Source: a bacterium SCSIO 12696
Lineage (GTDB): Bacteria > Pseudomonadota > Gammaproteobacteria > Pseudomonadales > Porticoccaceae
Assembly (NCBI GenBank): GCA_024397955.1
Contig: CP073744.1
Span: 1,736,001-1,800,000 of the forward strand
Direction of reading: 5' to 3'
Length of the DNA stretch: 64,000 nucleotides
The notes beneath the pieces are model-generated. The model did no database searches, was not told the DNA's origin, and saw only the letters and a program-made list of their open reading frames with translations. Shown here one piece after another: positions 47,246-56,112 of this stretch (the first letter of the stretch is position 1; every line of letters starts with the position of its first letter). The translations under genes were made by a program, and so were the position numbers.

Positions 47246-48118
47246 ATGCAAAAAAACGATGAAGAGCGGTTAGATATTTTGGAAACTCGCCTTATAGAGC
47301 AAGATCACAGGTTGCTCCACGTATTAAATAACTTTTTTATTCAAAGACGAAACTGGCCAAAAGGTGACCCAAGGCGCATAGCTGCTTTCAAAGCCCTTTT
47401 GCATCGATTTTTTTTTGCACCGTCAACTGTAGCAACAGCTGGAAGTTTAATTGCAGTCGCCTCTCTCATAGTTTTATTTCAGCAAAATACAATACTTCTC
47501 GATCAGAATCAGTTAATCAGTGATCAAAACCATTTCTTCCAAGAACAAATCTCCAAACAAAGCGCACAATTAGAAATTCAAAAACAGCAAATAGAGGAGC
47601 AAAACGAGCAGTGGATTAGCCAACGTCGCTCTCAACTATTAGAGATACTCTATGAAGAGGAACGAGATGGAAACTTGGCAAAAAACATCAGGGCCAAAAG
47701 CGAAGCCGTTAATGCGTTTATTAAATTAGAACGCAGGAATAGCCCAGATAAGAGAGTCGACTTAAGCCAAATTAACTTAAATGGGGCAAACCTAACTGAA
47801 ATGGACCTAAGTAATGTAGACTTCTCTCATGCAAAGTTACAAAACGCCAACTTAAGAAGCACAAACTTTTCAAACTCAACGCTTGAAAATGCATCTCTTG
47901 AAGGAAGCAGCCTATGGTCGAGTAATTTCAACGACGCATCTCTTCGAGGCGCAGACTTGTCTAATACTAAGCATATAGGCCTAACAAACCGTTGGAAAAA
48001 CACCAATATTTACGGCGTTACTGGTCTTTCGAAAAAAAATTTGACGTGGGTTAAACGGCGTGGTGCTGTAGAAACCGGCTATAGGCCAATGCCACCTGGC
48101 ATGTTTGAAATTCGCTAG
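47246..48118 (+). CDS. Pentapeptide-repeat membrane protein
   Basis: A 290-residue protein: a charged N-terminus with a basic patch before the membrane, one helix (about 50-72), a Gln/Glu-rich coiled coil (about 75-125) and about 14 pentapeptide repeats of A(D/N)LxX type (about 172-242). These repeats fold as a right-handed beta-helix. The codon use is visibly more AT-rich than its neighbours. The gene splits rdgB from hemW, so it was probably gained by transfer. I chose ATG 47246 because AAGGA lies 8 bases upstream; the ATG at 47237 overlaps that site. Its function is unknown; a membrane-linked defence or signalling role is only a guess. Confidence 0.85.
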   Translation: MQKNDEERLDILETRLIEQDHRLLHVLNNFFIQRRNWPKGDPRRIAAFKALLHRFFFAPSTVATAGSLIAVASLIVLFQQNTILLDQNQLISDQNHFFQEQISKQSAQLEIQKQQIEEQNEQWISQRRSQLLEILYEEERDGNLAKNIRAKSEAVNAFIKLERRNSPDKRVDLSQINLNGANLTEMDLSNVDFSHAKLQNANLRSTNFSNSTLENASLEGSSLWSSNFNDASLRGADLSNTKHIGLTNRWKNTNIYGVTGLSKKNLTWVKRRGAVETGYRPMPPGMFEIR

Positions 48119-48125
48119 ATACGCC

Positions 48126-49265
48126 ATGTTAATACTGCCCCCTCTATCACTATACATCCATATTCCCTGGTGCGTACGCAAATGCCCTTACTGCGACTTC
48201 AATTCCCACGCTGCTGACAGTGAGCTTCCGGAAGACGAGTATGTGGCCGCATTGCTAGCGGATATCGGCAACGACCTGGAGTACGTACAGGGGCGCCCCA
48301 TTCATTCGATATTTTTTGGTGGCGGCACCCCGAGCCTGTTCTCCGCCAATGCCATCGCGACCATTCTGCAAGGGGTGGAACAAAAGGTCGGCTTTGACGG
48401 TGATATCGAAATCACTCTGGAAGCCAACCCCGGCACGTTTGAACAAGAAAAATTTGCCGGCTTTCGCGCTGCCGGTGTTAATCGGCTGTCCATCGGCATC
48501 CAGAGTTTTGACGATTTACACCTGCAACAGCTCGGCCGCATCCACAGTGCACGGGAAGCGCACACCGTGGCCAGTATGGCCCGCGCCGCCGGGTTCGATA
48601 ATTTTAATCTGGATCTGATACACGGCTTGCCGGGGCAAACGGAAGAAGACGCCCTTAACGACTTGCGCCGGGCCATTGCCATTGAGCCCAATCACCTGTC
48701 CTGGTACCAGCTCACCATTGAGCCCAACACCGCGTTTTATCGCCAACCACCGCAACTGCCAAAAGATTCTGTACTGGAAACCATCTTTGACAGCGGCCAG
48801 CAATTACTGGCCGACAGTGGCTTTCAACAATACGAAGTCTCCGCCTACGCCAGAGATGGGCAGGCATCCAGCCACAACCTCAACTATTGGCAATTTGGCG
48901 ACTACCTGGGCATTGGCGCCGGTGCTCACGGCAAAATTACTCGGTTGGATACAAAAGAAATCGTTCGCACCCGGAAAACCCGCACGCCGAAAGATTATCT
49001 ATCCAGAAGCGACCATTACTGTGCCTCCGTCGAGACCATTGAAACTGAGCAACTACCGGTGGAATTCTTGATGAACGCACTGCGTTTGAACAACGGTGTG
49101 GAAGCCAAGCTATTCGAAAGCCACACTGGGATGCCGCTTGCCACTATCCAACCGGCCTGGCGACAATTGCAACAACGCGGGTTAACGACCAACGACCAAC
49201 ACCGCCTCCAGCCCACCGCCACAGGCCATCGTTTTTTGAACACTCTGCTTGAGGCGTTTTTGTGA
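48126..49265 (+). CDS. hemW: HemW, radical SAM heme chaperone
   Basis: A 379-residue radical SAM protein. The cluster cysteines are Cys16, Cys20 and Cys23 (C-x3-C-x2-C). Y-I-H-I-P-W-C, F-F-G-G-G-T-P-S and S-I-G-I-Q-S-F-D-D are typical, as is the C-terminal HemN-like domain. Unlike HemN it is thought to hand heme to respiratory enzymes. I chose ATG 48126; a TTG at 48105 would overlap the pentapeptide gene. Its end overlaps ybaN by 4 bases. Confidence 0.93.
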   Translation: MLILPPLSLYIHIPWCVRKCPYCDFNSHAADSELPEDEYVAALLADIGNDLEYVQGRPIHSIFFGGGTPSLFSANAIATILQGVEQKVGFDGDIEITLEANPGTFEQEKFAGFRAAGVNRLSIGIQSFDDLHLQQLGRIHSAREAHTVASMARAAGFDNFNLDLIHGLPGQTEEDALNDLRRAIAIEPNHLSWYQLTIEPNTAFYRQPPQLPKDSVLETIFDSGQQLLADSGFQQYEVSAYARDGQASSHNLNYWQFGDYLGIGAGAHGKITRLDTKEIVRTRKTRTPKDYLSRSDHYCASVETIETEQLPVEFLMNALRLNNGVEAKLFESHTGMPLATIQPAWRQLQQRGLTTNDQHRLQPTATGHRFLNTLLEAFL

Positions 49266-49618
49266 AACGACACTTGCTGATGTCTTGCGGCTGGTTAGCA
49301 CTGCTGCTCGGCGCCATTGGCGTGGTGTTGCCGTTGCTGCCCACCACGCCCTTTGTGCTGTTGGCCGCTGCCTGCTTTGCCCGTTCATCTCCGCGCTTTC
49401 ATCGCTGGCTGCTGTCCCACAAAACCATGGGACCTATTATCAATCGCTACCAACAGGGCCAAGGTATCTCCAAAACCGTGCGCAATCGCGCGATATTGGT
49501 TCTGTGGCTGGGCATGGGGATATCCATTTGGGTAACCGGCCAGTGGTGGAGTTTTGTGCTGCTGGGGATAATTGGGCTGTGTACCAGTCTGTATTTATGG
49601 CGATTGGCCAAATGTTAA
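49262..49618 (+). CDS. YbaN family (DUF454) membrane protein
   Basis: A 118-residue inner-membrane protein with about three helices. The G-x-L-G-x-x-L-P-x-L-P-T-T-P-F-x-L-L-A-A-x-C-F-A-R-S-S-P motif near residue 25-50 is the DUF454/YbaN signature. Function unknown. Its ATG overlaps the hemW stop (ATGA-type, 4 bases), so translation is coupled. Confidence 0.88.
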   Translation: MKRHLLMSCGWLALLLGAIGVVLPLLPTTPFVLLAAACFARSSPRFHRWLLSHKTMGPIINRYQQGQGISKTVRNRAILVLWLGMGISIWVTGQWWSFVLLGIIGLCTSLYLWRLAKC

Positions 49619-49689
49619 TTGGGTTTTTGGTCTACGCTTTAGGGAACATCGAACGAACCACAAGAATAATCAGCCAAGGATATAAAAAA

Positions 49690-51147
49690 ATGAGACTTTC
49701 ATGGATTTTCAGAAAGCGGTCACATCATGTTTACGTCACCTCGTTTTTGCTTGCCACTCTCTTATCCGGCTGTAACGAGTCAGCAAATCCAGCGGCTGAT
49801 AATTCAGCATCCACACCAATAACAAATAGCGGAAGTGCTGAGGATACAGACTTCAACAACTCAGATTTTAACAACCATGCTATTAGCCGCACCCAGTACC
49901 CAATAAATCCCGGTTTTATCAGCGAGGGGAAATTAAATATCGGTGATGGCGTAGATATGTCAGACCCCGGTGCGCCACTGCGCCGGGTGGGCCAACAACC
50001 ACTGAAACTGAATACCCAACTGAAATCCGTGCCCATCGAAGATTACACACTGACTGAAAACTTTCGCCTGGAAGAAACCAACTCCGTTCGCGACGAAGCC
50101 AACATTCTGTCGGCCTACTTTCAGGGCTCATACAATTTTGCTTCAGCGGATGCCGCTTACGAACAGGCGCGCCAGGAACGTCAATCGTCGCACTCCATCT
50201 ACGCGGTGATCGACGCCAAAGGTATCGTCCACGATATTGTGGAGTCTGCCCCCAACGGCGAAGTCAAGTGGAATACAGATGTTGTGCCTAGCTTTGAAAA
50301 CGGCGGCGCAGACAACACCGAGTTTCGCCAACAGTTCCTGGCGGACTACGGTTCCCACTATATTTCCGCCATCACCTATGGCTACCGAATTGCGGTGCGC
50401 GGCAAGATTACCGAAACCGACACCACTAAATCCAGCAAAATCAAAGCCGCGTTTAAAGCCGCGTTTGTGTCCGGCAGTGCGGAAGGCGGCATCTCTAACG
50501 ACAACCGGCAAACACTCACTAACAGCAAAGTGGAGCTGATGTTCGCCGCTCGCTCCGGCGGCTTGTACGTGGACGGGGAACGCCGCCCAGGTGTACTGAC
50601 CAACCTGGACGATATTCTCGCTATGCTCAAGGATATGCGCGAAGGAAACATAAAAATTCACAGCGCGCCTATCGCGGCCACGGCGCGCAGCTACTGGAGC
50701 CACTTGCCGTTGGAATACAAACGCTCACGAGCGTTGTTGAGAGATTACGGAACGCCACCACTGCCGGAAAGCACATACGGTGTACCCAAAGGCACCGTGA
50801 TTGCCTGGCAGCCCAGAGAAACCAACCTGAAGGAAGGCGAGGACGGCAATACCTATTTACAACCACCGCTGGGTTGGGCCATTTGCAATGGGGAGGATGG
50901 CACACCTGACCTTCGAAACCGCTTTATCCGTGGCACTAACGTGTTCGATAGCGTTGGCAAAAGCGGCGGTCAAAGCAGCCATACACACACCGCCAGCAGC
51001 GCTAAAACAAGTTCAACAGTCGATATTAAAAGTGGTGCGTTTGGGGCAAAAAATGCAGCCAGTGGCGGTCATAAACACGACATTACGATTGAGAACAGCA
51101 CCAACCTGCCGCCGTTTTTAAGTTTGGTTTATATCGTTAAGCTTTAG
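49690..51147 (+). CDS. Lipoprotein with MACPF-like pore domain and tail-collar-like C-terminus
   Basis: A 485-residue protein. The signal peptide ends in the lipobox L-L-S-G-C (Cys28), so it should be lipid-anchored. A Ser/Asn-rich spacer (29-65) leads to a domain at about 100-345 that looks like MACPF/CDC pore formers: Y-G-S-H-Y at 220-224 with G-Y-R-I about seven residues on matches the MACPF signature, flanked by small-residue, Gly/Ala/Lys amphipathic stretches (250-275). The C-terminus (about 365-485) resembles phage tail-collar domains: G-T-V-I-A-W, G-W-A-I-C-N-G, T-P-D-L-R-N-R-F-I-R-G, His-rich H-T-H and H-K-H, then L-P-P-F-L-S-L-V-Y-I-V-K-L. ATG 49690 has AAGGA 9 bases upstream. Domain calls are by eye; the MACPF match is the less certain. 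Confidence 0.7.
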   Translation: MRLSWIFRKRSHHVYVTSFLLATLLSGCNESANPAADNSASTPITNSGSAEDTDFNNSDFNNHAISRTQYPINPGFISEGKLNIGDGVDMSDPGAPLRRVGQQPLKLNTQLKSVPIEDYTLTENFRLEETNSVRDEANILSAYFQGSYNFASADAAYEQARQERQSSHSIYAVIDAKGIVHDIVESAPNGEVKWNTDVVPSFENGGADNTEFRQQFLADYGSHYISAITYGYRIAVRGKITETDTTKSSKIKAAFKAAFVSGSAEGGISNDNRQTLTNSKVELMFAARSGGLYVDGERRPGVLTNLDDILAMLKDMREGNIKIHSAPIAATARSYWSHLPLEYKRSRALLRDYGTPPLPESTYGVPKGTVIAWQPRETNLKEGEDGNTYLQPPLGWAICNGEDGTPDLRNRFIRGTNVFDSVGKSGGQSSHTHTASSAKTSSTVDIKSGAFGAKNAASGGHKHDITIENSTNLPPFLSLVYIVKL

Positions 51148-51195
51148 AAGTTAAAGCAATAAATTACTGAAAAGTCGGTGCAACAAACCAGCAAC

Positions 51196-51603
51196 TCACG
51201 TTACATCTTTAATTGGTATAACTTTTTTGACGCCTAGCCAAATGAATAAACTTAAAGCACAACCTAAAAAAATCGGAATATGAATACTTAAATAAAGATA
51301 TGGGTCGAGCAGGTAATCCCACTGGTTCACGCCTATTAATCTGAGTGTTATTAGCGCAACCAACAGGCCCATCGAACACAAAGAAAGCCAGAACTGTTTT
51401 TTTGATGAAAGAAGAGCAGATATAAAAACTCCGGAAATCAGCCCTTTCAACCCAAAACTCAGCATATCCATTGTCAAACAACCAAGATATACCGACTCAC
51501 AAGGATGGTGAAAAATCATATGGCTAGAGCCATAAAAATAATCACCCGCAAAAAATGCAAACCAAGGGCCAAAAACCGCAAGAATGTATTTCAAAAAAGT
51601 CAT
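51196..51603 (-). CDS. Small integral membrane protein, unknown
   Basis: A 135-residue protein with about four hydrophobic segments (about 4-22, 43-66, 70-90, 104-126) and a basic C-terminus. I recognise no family. It is AT-rich, has no clear ribosome-binding site, and lies 29 bases after the aminopeptidase gene on the same strand while converging on the MACPF-like lipoprotein. It could be an immunity-type or structural partner of that lipoprotein, but nothing in the sequence shows this. Confidence 0.6.
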   Translation of the reverse strand: MTFLKYILAVFGPWFAFFAGDYFYGSSHMIFHHPCESVYLGCLTMDMLSFGLKGLISGVFISALLSSKKQFWLSLCSMGLLVALITLRLIGVNQWDYLLDPYLYLSIHIPIFLGCALSLFIWLGVKKVIPIKDVT

Positions 51604-51632
51604 GCAAGATAAAAATATCTATCAACGACCAA

Positions 51633-52994
51633 TTATTTATATCGCTTTTTAAGTACCTCAAAAACCGCACGCATTCCAAACGCCTCACCACCCACCGGAC
51701 GACCGGACTGTTTGCGATTATTCCAGGCCATAATATCGAAGTGCACCCATGGCACATCTTTATCCACAAATGCCTGCAGGTAGAGCGCAGCGGTGATAGC
51801 GCCACCAAAGGGGCCGCTAGCACAGTTGGTCATATCGGCAATTTCACTTTTCAGCATCGCCTTGTAGGGTTTATGCAACGGCAATTGCCACACCGGGTCA
51901 TCGGCGTTATCGCCCTGTTCGGATAGCTCAGATGCCAACCCTTTATCGTCGGTAAAGAACCCGGGCAATTCGGTGCCCAGGGCCACACGGCAGGCGCCGG
52001 TAAGAGTGGCAAAGTCCACAATCAATTCCGGGTTTTCAGTGCAGGCCTCGGTCAGTGCATCGCACAACACCAAGCGGCCTTCCGCATCGGTATTGTCGAT
52101 CTCCACGGTCAAACCCTGGCGAGTGGTAATTACATCACCGGGGCGGAAGGCATTGCCGGATACGGCGTTTTCCACCGCGGGAACCAATACCCGCAAACGC
52201 ACTGGCAGGTTGTGAGACATAATCAGCCGCGCCAGGCCGGCCACATGAGCGGCACCGCCCATGTCTTTTTTCATAAAGCGCATTCCGGCAGCCGGCTTTA
52301 AGTCCAGGCCACCGCTGTCAAAACATACCCCCTTGCCCACCAAGGTAACTTTAGGATGATTCTCGTCGCCCCAGCGCAAGTCAATTAATCGCGGCGCGTG
52401 CACACTGGCGCGCCCGACTGCGTGAATCGTGGGGTAATTTTCAGTCAGCAGATCGTCACCGATAATTTGATTGACCTCTGCACCAAATTCACTGGCCAGA
52501 TTTTCCATCACCTCTGCCATATGCTGGGGCATCATGTCACCGGCGGGTGTATTCACCATATCCCGCACCAACGCCACTGCCTGCACCAACTTATCCGCCT
52601 CATCCACCAATTCTTGAGTAGGCAACACCAGCTGTGGTCGTTCTTTTTTCTCGCTTTTCTTGTAGCGGTCAAAACTGTACGCACCCAACCCCCAACTAAA
52701 CGCGGCCAGTTTTTGCTGCGCCTCACCTGCCTTCAAGCGATAATCACCGACGGGCAAACTGGTGGGTAAGTCACCGCAGATAAAATGGTTATTGGCGTCG
52801 GCCACACCAAGAATCACTTGGTTCAATACGCCCTCTTCACCGGGCACCAGACTGATACCCTTGCCCTTGTACTCTGTACTGGCCAACCAGTTTTGCAATG
52901 GTTCTGGCTGTTGTTCAAACCACGCATCGTAGTTGCCGGTTTCTACCAAAGTAATTGGGGTGCCGTGGGTTCCTGTTATCAAAAGGGAGTTCAT
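51633..52994 (-). CDS. M17 leucyl aminopeptidase family protein
   Basis: A 453-residue member of the zinc-dependent M17 family (PepA/PepB). The signature N-T-D-A-E-G-R-L-V-L is present, with upstream K-G-V-C-F-D-S-G-G-L-D-L-K-P and M-K-x-D-M-G-G-A. It removes N-terminal residues from peptides in the cytoplasm. It is shorter than E. coli PepA (503) and closer to the PepB-like group. ATG 52994 was preferred to TTG 52997. Next gene upstream is pepP. Confidence 0.92.
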   Translation of the reverse strand: MNSLLITGTHGTPITLVETGNYDAWFEQQPEPLQNWLASTEYKGKGISLVPGEEGVLNQVILGVADANNHFICGDLPTSLPVGDYRLKAGEAQQKLAAFSWGLGAYSFDRYKKSEKKERPQLVLPTQELVDEADKLVQAVALVRDMVNTPAGDMMPQHMAEVMENLASEFGAEVNQIIGDDLLTENYPTIHAVGRASVHAPRLIDLRWGDENHPKVTLVGKGVCFDSGGLDLKPAAGMRFMKKDMGGAAHVAGLARLIMSHNLPVRLRVLVPAVENAVSGNAFRPGDVITTRQGLTVEIDNTDAEGRLVLCDALTEACTENPELIVDFATLTGACRVALGTELPGFFTDDKGLASELSEQGDNADDPVWQLPLHKPYKAMLKSEIADMTNCASGPFGGAITAALYLQAFVDKDVPWVHFDIMAWNNRKQSGRPVGGEAFGMRAVFEVLKKRYK

Positions 52995-53015
52995 CAATTG
53001 TCTGCCTTATCAATT

Positions 53016-54335
53016 TTATTGGCCGCTGGCCATCAACTGTTCAACGTCGTCCGGGTCTTTCGGCACACCTGCCGTCAGGCATTCGTGGCCATCGGCGGTG
53101 ACTGCCAGGTTATCTTCGATGCGAATACCAATACCGCGCCATTTTTCTTCTACATTGAGGTTGTCTGGGGCGATGTAAATACCCGGTTCTACGGTCAGCA
53201 CCATGCCCGACTCCAATACGCGGGAGTGATCGTCAACCCGATAGTCGCCTACGTCGTGTACATCCAGGCCAATCCAGTGCCCGGTTTTGTGCATATAAAA
53301 TTCCCGGTAGGCACCACTTTCAATCAGCTCATCCCGATCGCCACGCAACAAACCCAGCTCCAGCAGCCCCTCGACAATGACGGCCACCGCAGCATCGTGA
53401 CCAGCACTCCACGGGTTGCCCGGTTTTACCTGATCAAAAGCCGCTTGCTGGGCGGCCAGCACAATTTTATAGAGTGCGCGTTGCTGCTCACTAAAGCGGC
53501 CATTTACCGGGAATGTGCGGGTAATATCTGCGGCGTAGCCGTGCAGTTCACAACCGGCGTCAATCAGCACCAAATCACCATCGTTTAAGCGGTCGCGGTT
53601 TTCAATGTAGTGCAGGATGCAGCCATTGGCGCCAGCACCCACAATGGAGTTATAGGCCGGGTTGCGGGCACCACAATTGGCAAACTCGTGGTTAATTTCT
53701 GCCTCTAGCTGGTATTCGTACAAGCCGGGGCGGCACGCTTGCATAGCGCGACAGTGGGCAGCGGCACTGATTTCACCGGCGCGGCGCATCACTTTCAACT
53801 CCTCGGCGCTTTTGTAAAGCCGCAGGTCGTGAAGGAAGTGATCGAGATCGCTGAATTCGTTGGGAGGAATAGCGCCAGTTTTTACTTGCCCGCGTATATG
53901 GTTGACCCAGCCCATCAACTGGCTGTCGAATTCCGGATGACGACCCATGGAGTAATAAACCCGGTCGCGACCCTCCAGCAAGCCGGGAAGAATGTCGTCA
54001 ATATCACCGATGGGAAATGCATCATCGGCCTGATAGTTCTTACAAGCCCCTTCCGGCCCCTGACGATAGCCGTCCCATATTTCCCGCTCACGATTGCGCT
54101 CGCGGCAAAACAGCACAAACTCGCCCTGCTCACGGCCAGGCAACAACACCAGCACCGCTTCCGGTTCTGGAAAGCCACACAAATAATGAAAGTCACTGTC
54201 TTGCCGATACAAATACTCAGTGTCGCGGCTGCGTACTCGCATGGGGGCTGCGGGCAGTATGGCGATGCTGTTGCTGCCCATCAGGTTCATCAGTGTGCGG
54301 CGACGGCGGGAAAACTCAGCGGCGGGGATAGCCAT
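53016..54335 (-). CDS. pepP: Xaa-Pro aminopeptidase
   Basis: A 439-residue pita-bread-fold M24B peptidase that cuts X-Pro N-termini. It has the AMP_N domain at the N-terminus and the metal ligands in L-I-D-A-G-C-E, Y-A-A-D-I-T-R-T-F-P, G-H-x-I-G-L-D-V-H-D-V and L-T-V-E-P-G-I-Y. It follows the UPF0149 gene, as in most gammaproteobacteria, but the ubiH-ubiI genes that often come next are not here. Confidence 0.96.
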   Translation of the reverse strand: MAIPAAEFSRRRRTLMNLMGSNSIAILPAAPMRVRSRDTEYLYRQDSDFHYLCGFPEPEAVLVLLPGREQGEFVLFCRERNREREIWDGYRQGPEGACKNYQADDAFPIGDIDDILPGLLEGRDRVYYSMGRHPEFDSQLMGWVNHIRGQVKTGAIPPNEFSDLDHFLHDLRLYKSAEELKVMRRAGEISAAAHCRAMQACRPGLYEYQLEAEINHEFANCGARNPAYNSIVGAGANGCILHYIENRDRLNDGDLVLIDAGCELHGYAADITRTFPVNGRFSEQQRALYKIVLAAQQAAFDQVKPGNPWSAGHDAAVAVIVEGLLELGLLRGDRDELIESGAYREFYMHKTGHWIGLDVHDVGDYRVDDHSRVLESGMVLTVEPGIYIAPDNLNVEEKWRGIGIRIEDNLAVTADGHECLTAGVPKDPDDVEQLMASGQ

Positions 54336-54363
54336 GATCGATATTAACTCCTGAACAAATGGC

Positions 54364-54918
54364 TCAGTGAATAGTGGGCTGTTTCGACGTGTTGGTGGTG
54401 TTCACTTCAGAATGCACCATCAATGCGGCCATACGCACATATTCGGTCACTTCAAAAAAGTTGGTTTCGCTCTCGTCGCTCTCCAGCTCGGCGGCGTCGA
54501 TTTGAGCAATTTGCGCCAGATCTTTGAGGGCATCAGCCGCATCGGCGGAAAACTGGGTATCGCTGGACAGGCCAGAGAGACCCAAACCCACCAAAAAACC
54601 CTGGCACCAAAGCCCCAAGCTGTCGAGGCGCTGAGCTAGTTCGTAGTCATCGTCCGGCAGCAACAGTTCAAAGCCAAAGCCGGTGTCGCGAAGTTTGTCG
54701 TACGCCAGCTTATAAAGTGCCAACAGTTGTTCGGAGATAGCGGCGAACTTGTCGCCATCTTCTGAAAAATGTTCGACAACCGCGGCCAGGCATTGGTCAT
54801 CGGACAATTTCTGACCACCGGCTATACGGCCACACAGCAAGCCGTGTAACTCAGATGGGTTTTCGTTAATGGCCGCTTTAAAGAGCGCATCGGCCAAGCT
54901 TTCAAAATCAACTTTCAT
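54364..54918 (-). CDS. UPF0149 (YgfB/YecA-like) protein
   Basis: A 184-residue helical protein of UPF0149. S-E-L-H-G-L-L-C-G-R near residue 24, F-L-L-P-D-D-D in the middle and the W-C-Q-G-F-L-V-G-L-G motif near 115 are typical. In Pseudomonas the family member YgfB affects beta-lactam resistance through AmpDh3 control; whether that applies here is unknown. It leads the pepP run and is divergent from the zapA locus. Confidence 0.9.
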   Translation of the reverse strand: MKVDFESLADALFKAAINENPSELHGLLCGRIAGGQKLSDDQCLAAVVEHFSEDGDKFAAISEQLLALYKLAYDKLRDTGFGFELLLPDDDYELAQRLDSLGLWCQGFLVGLGLSGLSSDTQFSADAADALKDLAQIAQIDAAELESDESETNFFEVTEYVRMAALMVHSEVNTTNTSKQPTIH

Positions 54919-55136
54919 GGTATTTGGCTGGATCTACAGATTGAATAGGTGCAAATGCTAACACACAACATCCACGTGGGTTTTGTCCTAAAAAATGTCA
55001 TAAAAAGTGCCGACAATCACAGAAGCTAGCGCCGCCTTCTAGAAATCACTTTAAATCGTTGACCCCCGCAATGGGTCACAATATAGTTAGCGGTTAATAC
55101 GTAGCCACTCGGCTCCCCTGAGGTAAACACGCGCTC

Positions 55137-55346
55137 ATGCAGCAGGATCAGCTCCAACACATTGAACAAAAGGTCGATCGACTGATCGCCCTGTGCACCC
55201 GCCTGCACCAGGAAAACAAGTCCTTGCGGGAACGGGAGGCAAGTTTGCTGCGGGAGCGCAGTAAACTGATTGAAAAGAACGAACAGGCACGCAACCGGGT
55301 TGAGGGTATGATTACCCGCCTGAAAAGCCTGAACAGCGAGGCCTGA
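55137..55346 (+). CDS. ZapB-like coiled-coil protein (TIGR02449 type)
   Basis: A 69-residue protein that is almost wholly a predicted coiled coil (leucine/isoleucine heptads, rich in Glu, Arg, Lys). It lies 16 bases upstream of zapA, a position held by TIGR02449 proteins in Pseudomonas-like bacteria. It may take part in the divisome with ZapA, by analogy with ZapB; this is inference from context. Confidence 0.8.
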   Translation: MQQDQLQHIEQKVDRLIALCTRLHQENKSLREREASLLRERSKLIEKNEQARNRVEGMITRLKSLNSEA

Positions 55347-55362
55347 CCCAAAGGAAAGCCCT

Positions 55363-55668
55363 GTGAGCAACACCACCAACATCAAAATTCTCGACAAAGA
55401 GTACCAGGTCAGCTGCCCGCCAGACGAACGCATCGCCTTGCTGGATTCTGCTCGCGCTCTGGATCAGCGCATGCGCAATATTAAAAACAGTGGCAGCGTA
55501 TTGGGGCTGGAACGCATCGCAGTGATGGCCGGGCTCAACCTCACTTACGATCTGATGAAAGTGCAACAGGACGGCGCTATGGGCGATGAGGCCAAACAGC
55601 GCCTGCAGGATTTGAACAACACCCTGGATGACGCCCTTCAGCAATTTGAGAACGCCGAGCTGTTTTAA
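55363..55668 (+). CDS. zapA: Cell division protein ZapA
   Basis: A 101-residue protein that cross-links FtsZ filaments. N-terminal beta segment with I-L-D-K-E-Y-Q-V-S-C-P and a C-terminal helix for tetramer formation are visible. Start is GTG 55363 with AAGGAAAG upstream. The order zapA-6S RNA-fau is conserved among gammaproteobacteria. Confidence 0.94.
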   Translation: MSNTTNIKILDKEYQVSCPPDERIALLDSARALDQRMRNIKNSGSVLGLERIAVMAGLNLTYDLMKVQQDGAMGDEAKQRLQDLNNTLDDALQQFENAELF

Positions 55669-55684
55669 GCCAGACCACACACGG

Positions 55685-55690
55685 TATAAT
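55685..55690 (+). promoter_or_regulatory. -10 box of the 6S RNA promoter
   Basis: A perfect TATAAT lies about 7 bases before the predicted 5' end of 6S RNA. The matching -35 is poor, as expected for a site inside the zapA end. Confidence 0.55.
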
Positions 55691-55695
55691 CCTCA

Positions 55696-55876
55696 CAACC
55701 CTGGGGTGTTCGCCAGTCAACGAATGTCCTGAGCCGATAGCGTTACCCCCGGAAGTTCGTTGTTGCCACTGTTGTGCAAGTCCGTGCGGCGGAAAGCCTG
55801 ATGTGGTACTGGAGCCTCCACCTTGAATCGTACGGTTCAAGGCTAACGTTGACAGCGGCACACCTGGGGCCTTTTT
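55696..55876 (+). ncRNA. ssrS: 6S RNA
   Basis: A roughly 180-nt RNA that binds sigma70 RNA polymerase and represses many promoters in stationary phase. Sequence blocks match gammaproteobacterial 6S RNA: T-G-T-T-C-G-C-C-A-G-T at the 5' side, TGTCCTGAGCCGATA, CCACCTTGAA with GGTTCAAGG, and GGCACACCTGGGG at the 3' end. The two ends pair as a closing stem (CCCTGGG-GTGT with ACACCTGGGG). It lies between zapA and fau, its normal place. Exact ends are estimated. Confidence 0.92.
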
Positions 55877-56112
55877 AATGGCACCAGTGAATGTGCTGTT
55901 GACGCGATAGCGGCGTTACTGCGGTGCTCAGTCGATCACGTATATGCATACGCTCACTCCTTGTGTGCGGTGCTTCCTTGCTCTCACACACTTACTTTCT
56001 CAAAAAACGTACACCTTCTCAGCGTCCTCACACTCTCACCATCGCAAAAAACTTAAATTCTATCCATCATTGGCTGATAACATTATCCAGAAATTGGCAG
56101 TAATGCTTAAAG

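Noticed and set aside
49249..49689. 147-codon upstream extension of the MACPF-like lipoprotein frame
   Set aside because: It overlaps the end of hemW and all of ybaN in another frame; the signal peptide, lipobox and ribosome-binding site fix the start at 49690.
50785..51144. Prophage, suggested by the tail-collar-like segment
   Set aside because: No other phage gene, integrase or attachment site lies nearby; the segment is part of a lipoprotein.
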